DNA from: JAWWAH01 sp033721415
Lineage (GTDB): Bacteria > Patescibacteriota > Minisyncoccia > Spechtbacterales > 2-12-FULL-38-22
Assembly (NCBI GenBank): GCA_033721415.1
Contig: JAWWAH010000037.1
Span: 1 to 10,023 of the forward strand
Direction of reading: 5' to 3'
DNA: 10,023 bases
Program-made: the position numbers and the translations under genes
Shown here: positions 6,839 to 10,023 of the stretch, piece after piece
Numbering within the stretch: the first letter of the stretch is position 1
Layout of the letters: each line of letters starts with the position of its first letter
The notes under the pieces: model-generated
What the model was told of the DNA's origin: nothing
The model's database searches: none
What the model saw: the letters and a program-made list of their open reading frames with translations, nothing else

Positions 6839-6871
6839 CTAAATTGTATTTAAGTTATTAAATATATGGCT
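6839..6871 (-). repeat. Right inverted repeat, overlapping the next gene's start codon
   Basis: Reverse-complement partner of 6598-6629. It contains the TAAATA box (6859-6864) and the first two codons, ATG GCT, of the downstream gene at 6866. In RNA the two arms could form a stem of about 30 bp burying that start. The element end and the gene start therefore share the same bases. Confidence 0.85.
6859..6869 (+). repeat. Right copy of the 11-bp direct repeat, with a TAAATA box
   Basis: Exact copy of 6585-6595. Joining the two copies would leave the recO stop TAA, four bases, then the ATG of the next gene, which is a plausible spacing before an insertion. Its TAAATA (6859-6864) ends 1 nt before the ATG, like the boxes at argS, ileS and glyS. 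Confidence 0.6.
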
Positions 6872-8533
6872 AAGAAAAGAAAACTAAAAGCATGGCACTT
6901 GATGCCGATATCGTTAATAGCACTTATACTGGTTGCTGCTTTTGTGTGGGTCGGTAGAGGAGGATTCTCTACACGAGATATAGGATTCCAAATCGAAGGA
7001 CCCGAACAAATAGAAAACGGAAGAGAATCTGAATTTACGCTGACCATAAACAACGGCTCAGAAAAAACTCTTAAGGGGGTTAATATCTCCATGGAGCTAC
7101 CTTCGTCTATAGCGCTAGTAGCAGGTAAAGAAGATTTAGACCGAGGCTTTGCTGAAATATTACCAGGTGAATCAAAAGAAGTATCCTTTTCAGTAGTTGC
7201 CTCATCAAGAGAAAATAAAGAAAAGTTTTCTGCTCGGCTGGATTATTCTCCAGAAGGTGTTTCGGCAAGGTTTGTAAAGATAGCTTCAAAGGAAGTTATT
7301 GTAGGCACACTTGATGCCTCTATAATATTTGATATGCCAGATACGATATTTACGAATCAAGAGATTAGGGGAGTAGTGCACATAATACCTAATTCAGATA
7401 TTGCAGCTTCGCCTTTGTATCTTAAGCTAGATATGCCCGAGAACTTTTCTCTTACTCAAACAAGTCATAATTTTGATTTTGATACATTATGGAAACTGGG
7501 AGAACTAAGAGATAGCCAAGCCGTAAAAAGAGAATTTAAAGGCAATATATCTAGCACAGCAAACAAGACACCAACATTCCGTATATCTATTGGCATCTTA
7601 GAGGGCGCATCTTTCCTAGAACTTAAATCAGCAGAGCATACAATAAATATATCTGAATCACCTCTATTCCTAGAACAAAACAGGGAAGACTCAGTAAGCA
7701 ATTCAGTAAGCCCAGGTGAAGAGGTAAATGCTCGTCTAATATATAGAAATACATCAGAAAGAGATCTTCAAGATGCAATACTTTCTGTTCAGCTTCCTAG
7801 AGATCTTGTTGATACAAGTACAATAAAAGCGCCTGGCGCAAGAATAGATAGAAAAAACGCAGTAATAGAGTGGGACAAATCAACAATATCTAGATTTAGA
7901 ACCATAAGCGTTAATCAGGGCGGAGAACTCACGTATTCATTTAATGTTGCAGAAAACATAGAACCAGTAAACGAAGCCGATGCAGAAAAGGTAATAGACC
8001 TCGATGCTGTGTTGCGTTCAGACAAAGAAGATCTATCTCTAGATGGTGCAGTTCTTCAGGCAGAAGATACACTTTCTCTTAAAGTAAACACAAGACTTTC
8101 TTTGCAACAAAGCGTATATAGAAATGGTGGTCCTTTTGAAAGCGTGGGCCCTCATCCTCCTCAGAAAAATGAGCTTTCAACATACACTGTAAGATGGGAG
8201 CTTTCTAATACAACTAGCTCTGTAAGAAACGGACGCATAGAAGCCGTTCTACCTAAGTATGCTGTATGGAGGAACAAGGTTGAAGCAGAAGGGGAAGACG
8301 TTCGCTTTATTTCTTCTACCAATACTGTTTTGTGGGAGGCTGGAGACATAGACATGGGTGCAGGTTATGTTGCGCCACAGCGAGTTGTAGAGTTTCAGAT
8401 AGGAATTATTCCAGAACAAAAAGATCTTGCACAGGGTATTTCAATATTTGAACAAACAAAAACAACAGGTATAGATAACTTCACAAGCACATTTTTGGAG
8501 TTTGACCTAGGACCTGTCCAACCATCCCAATAA
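6866..8533 (+). CDS. Membrane-anchored multi-domain beta-sandwich protein, function unknown
   Basis: I do not recognise a named family. The 555-residue protein starts with the basic stretch MAKKRKLK and one hydrophobic segment at about 11-30, with no lipobox or clear cleavage site. It is probably an uncleaved anchor with the rest outside the membrane. The outer part is beta-rich and I see no cysteine in it. A recurring pattern (strand, N-[GTS]-S or similar turn, strand, then LP or MP) appears near residues 58-85, 166-195, 285-314 and 438-468, suggesting four Ig-like or DUF11-like beta-sandwich domains. Such folds are common in bacterial surface and adhesion proteins. No catalytic motif is visible. 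The ATG at 6866 is preferred over Met13 (6902) because it keeps the positive charges before the membrane segment. That start lies in an inverted repeat. glyS follows after 35 bp. Real gene: very sure; surface role: inference. Confidence 0.9.
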   Translation: MAKKRKLKAWHLMPISLIALILVAAFVWVGRGGFSTRDIGFQIEGPEQIENGRESEFTLTINNGSEKTLKGVNISMELPSSIALVAGKEDLDRGFAEILPGESKEVSFSVVASSRENKEKFSARLDYSPEGVSARFVKIASKEVIVGTLDASIIFDMPDTIFTNQEIRGVVHIIPNSDIAASPLYLKLDMPENFSLTQTSHNFDFDTLWKLGELRDSQAVKREFKGNISSTANKTPTFRISIGILEGASFLELKSAEHTINISESPLFLEQNREDSVSNSVSPGEEVNARLIYRNTSERDLQDAILSVQLPRDLVDTSTIKAPGARIDRKNAVIEWDKSTISRFRTISVNQGGELTYSFNVAENIEPVNEADAEKVIDLDAVLRSDKEDLSLDGAVLQAEDTLSLKVNTRLSLQQSVYRNGGPFESVGPHPPQKNELSTYTVRWELSNTTSSVRNGRIEAVLPKYAVWRNKVEAEGEDVRFISSTNTVLWEAGDIDMGAGYVAPQRVVEFQIGIIPEQKDLAQGISIFEQTKTTGIDNFTSTFLEFDLGPVQPSQ

Positions 8534-8536
8534 AGG

Positions 8537-8542
8537 TATAAT
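8537..8542 (+). promoter_or_regulatory. Consensus -10 box (TATAAT) upstream of glyS
   Basis: A perfect TATAAT begins 4 bases after the upstream stop codon and lies 26 bp before the glyS ATG. Transcription would start near 8549-8551, leaving a leader of about 20 nt. The -35 region at 17-bp spacing (8514-8519, CTGTCC) is poor; TTGACC at 8502-8507 is too far away (29 bp). glyS may have its own promoter in addition to read-through. Confidence 0.4.
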
Positions 8543-8559
8543 TTATATCTTAGCAACAG

Positions 8560-8565
8560 TAAATA
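8560..8565 (+). promoter_or_regulatory. TAAATA box before the glyS start
   Basis: TAAATA ends 3 nt before the ATG at 8569, with no Shine-Dalgarno site in the leader. Its presence supports 8569 over the second in-frame ATG at 8590, which has an A-rich codon run before it instead. Confidence 0.35.
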
Positions 8566-8568
8566 TAC

Positions 8569-9975
8569 ATGGAAAAGAACGAAGAAAAAATGAATAAAGT
8601 AATAGCCCTAACTAAAAGAAGGGGTTTTATATATCCAGGCTCTGAAATTTACGGAGGTCTTGCAAACTCTTGGGATTATGGCCCAAACGGAACCGAACTT
8701 AAAAACAACATCAAAAATGAATGGTGGAAGCGTTTTGTGCAAGCACGGCAAGACATGGTGGGCGTAGATGCAGCACTAATAATGAATCCCAAAGTATGGG
8801 AGGCTAGCGGCCATGTAGGTGGTTTTAACGACCCACTAGTAGAAGATAAAAAAACACACGAACGTTATCGCTTAGACCATCTTCTAGAAGATGCCGGTGT
8901 AGAAAATGCAGAAGGAATGTCTCTGGAAGAGATGACTAAAAAAGTAAAGGAGCTTAAATTAAAAAGCCCCAAGGGCAACGAGCTCACCGAGCCAAAGATG
9001 TTTAACTTAATGTTCGAAACATATCTTGGCCCCATCAAGGACGAAGACAACAAAGCTTACTTGCGCCCAGAAACAGCACAAGCGATGTTTGTTGATTTTA
9101 AAAATATTATAGATACAACGCGCCAAAGAATTCCTTTCGGAGTAGCGCAAATAGGAAAAGCATTTAGAAACGAAATAACAACAGGAAACTTTATATTCCG
9201 TCTTCGCGAGTTCGAGCAGATGGAAATCGAATATTTTATAAAAGAAGAAGATTGGGAAGAGCAATTTGAATATTGGCTAAAAGAGATGCACGGATGGATA
9301 GAGCACCTAGGCTTAGACAAAAAGAAAGTCCGCGACTACGAAGTACCAAAAGATGAGTTGGCTCACTATTCAAAGCGTACAGTAGATATAGAATACGAAT
9401 ATCCATTTGGTACTAAAGAATTATATGGCTTAGCTTATCGCACAGACCATGATCTAAAGAACCACATGGAGCACTCTGGCCAAGACCTACGCTTCCGAGA
9501 TCCCTACACAGGAGAAAGATACATACCACACGTTGTAGAACCAACATTTGGTGTAGATAGAACAGTATTAGCAGTGCTTGTAGAATCTTACGCAGAAGAA
9601 GAGGTAGACGGCGACACTCGCGTTGTAATGAAATTCCCTCGTTGGGTTGCACCCGTTAAGGCAGCTGTATTCCCGCTTATAAAGAAAGATGAAGGTCTGG
9701 TAAAAATAGCAAAAGATGTTTATTCAGCCATAGCTCCAAACTACAACACCGAATACGATGAATCCGGAGCCATCGGAAAGCGCTACCGCAGGCACGATGA
9801 AATTGGAACACCAATTTGTATAACCGTAGACCATCAAGCTCTTGAAGATAAAACTATAACTCTCCGCGAACGCGATTCGATGGAGCAGATAAGAGTACCC
9901 GCCGATGAAATAGGAGAGGTGCTAGATAAATACTACGCCGGTGCAGATTTTCTAAGCTTAGGCGAAAAGGTATAG
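8569..9975 (+). CDS. glyS: Glycyl-tRNA synthetase, alpha2 (single-chain) type
   Basis: Class II synthetase charging tRNA-Gly in the cytoplasm. This is the homodimeric type shared with archaea, eukaryotes and some bacteria, not the alpha2beta2 GlyQ/GlyS type. Length is 468 residues, as usual for bacterial members. The N-terminal block RRGFIYPGSEIYGGLANSWDYGP (residues about 18-40) is typical. LTEPKMFNLMFETYLGP and YLRPETAQAMFVDFK follow. Motif 2 starts with FRNE at 199-202 and runs on through FRLREFEQMEIEYF. Motif 3 is EPTFGVDR at 324-331. The HGTP-type anticodon-binding domain runs from PRWVAPVKAAVFPL at about 357 to near the end, with its usual IGKRYRRHDEIGTP and TLRERDS. The start at 8569 has a TAAATA box; 8590 (MNKVIALTKRRG) would also fit the family. 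No zinc-binding cysteines are visible in the insertion region. Confidence 0.97.
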   Translation: MEKNEEKMNKVIALTKRRGFIYPGSEIYGGLANSWDYGPNGTELKNNIKNEWWKRFVQARQDMVGVDAALIMNPKVWEASGHVGGFNDPLVEDKKTHERYRLDHLLEDAGVENAEGMSLEEMTKKVKELKLKSPKGNELTEPKMFNLMFETYLGPIKDEDNKAYLRPETAQAMFVDFKNIIDTTRQRIPFGVAQIGKAFRNEITTGNFIFRLREFEQMEIEYFIKEEDWEEQFEYWLKEMHGWIEHLGLDKKKVRDYEVPKDELAHYSKRTVDIEYEYPFGTKELYGLAYRTDHDLKNHMEHSGQDLRFRDPYTGERYIPHVVEPTFGVDRTVLAVLVESYAEEEVDGDTRVVMKFPRWVAPVKAAVFPLIKKDEGLVKIAKDVYSAIAPNYNTEYDESGAIGKRYRRHDEIGTPICITVDHQALEDKTITLRERDSMEQIRVPADEIGEVLDKYYAGADFLSLGEKV

Positions 9976-9993
9976 AACCCATCTAACTAAAAA

Positions 9994-10023
9994 ATGAAAA
10001 AATACAAAAAAGAATATCAAATA
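9994..10023 (+). CDS. Possible start of a further gene, cut by the window edge
   Basis: An ATG 18 bp after the glyS stop opens a frame of ten codons (MKKYKKEYQI) to the edge. Spacing matches the other junctions here, and a TAAAAA run lies directly before it. Nothing can be said about its product. Confidence 0.4.
   Translation, partial: MKKYKKEYQI

Larger units (their letters stand above)
6598..6871. mobile_element. MITE-like element, or large structured leader, between recO and the next gene
   Basis: This gap has no convincing gene. It is bounded by inverted repeats of 32 and 33 bp and by an 11-bp direct repeat. By hand count 105 of 200 bases in 6631-6830 are G or C, well above the flanking genes. 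The core is rich in self-pairing: an 8-bp stem with TATA loop at 6671-6690, a GCGC/GAG/GCGC hairpin at 6658-6668, ATTTTGGT 6650-6657 with GCCAAAAT 6715-6722, and a 6-bp stem at 6781-6795. An alternative 8-bp pairing joins 6663-6670 with 6766-6773. Size, ends and lack of a transposase fit a miniature inverted-repeat element. A structured regulatory RNA is the main alternative, since the outer repeats would pair across the downstream start codon. The repeats are certain, the mobile nature is inference. Confidence 0.5.

Noticed and set aside
6565..6861. A 98-codon frame (or 89 codons from the ATG at 6592) filling the gap between recO and the next gene, with a TAAATA box 1 nt before 6592.
   Set aside because: It overlaps both inverted repeats and the hairpins, its product is an unstructured basic sequence with no recognisable motif, and both its TAAATA start context and its TAA stop come from the repeated ends. 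I judge it a by-product of the element, though a short gene cannot be fully excluded.
2..9975. An altered genetic code with TGA read as Gly, as in some CPR groups.
   Set aside because: The genes end in TAA or TAG and none needs TGA to be read through, so nothing supports recoding.
9976..9993. A terminator after glyS.
   Set aside because: The 18-bp gap has no hairpin and no T run; transcription probably continues into the next frame.

Overview
The window is AT-rich (one 60-base sample inside ileS is 37% G+C by hand count) and tightly packed. Every gene I can support is on the + strand and uses the standard stop code. Several things suggest a small-genome bacterium of the Candidate Phyla Radiation (Patescibacteria, Parcubacteria-like): short spacers, no visible Shine-Dalgarno sites, a shortened RecO, an alpha2-type glycyl-tRNA synthetase, a membrane-anchored beta-sandwich protein and a leucine-rich-repeat protein. 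This assignment is inference from gene character, not from a marker gene.

Layout. Positions 2-703 are the 3' part of a leucine-rich-repeat gene whose start lies left of the window. After a 152-bp spacer comes a tight run: argS (856-2457), ileS (2478-5984) and a short recO-like gene (6003-6587), separated by only 20 and 18 bp. Next is a GC-rich, gene-free insert of about 270 bp bounded by 32-33 bp inverted repeats and an 11-bp direct repeat. Its right end carries the start codon of the following gene. That gene (6866-8533) encodes a membrane-anchored beta-sandwich protein. After 35 bp comes glyS (8569-9975), and the first ten codons of a possible next gene reach the right edge.

How the genes fit together. 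Three of the products charge tRNA (Arg, Ile, Gly) and one, RecO, belongs to recombinational repair. A recO-glyS neighbourhood is also known from Firmicutes (era-recO-glyQ-glyS in Bacillus subtilis), so the order here may be an old one with a surface-protein gene and a small insert placed between the two.

Two things stand out. First, the isoleucyl-tRNA synthetase carries a complete histidine-phosphatase (phosphoglycerate-mutase-like) domain of about 190 residues with its catalytic residues intact, inserted between the two cysteine pairs of a zinc ribbon. Second, the insert between recO and the surface-protein gene looks like a small non-autonomous mobile element (MITE-like) or a large structured leader that can pair across the downstream start codon. 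A third, subtler pattern is a TAAATA box ending 1-3 nt before ATG at four of the five complete genes, where a Shine-Dalgarno site would be expected.
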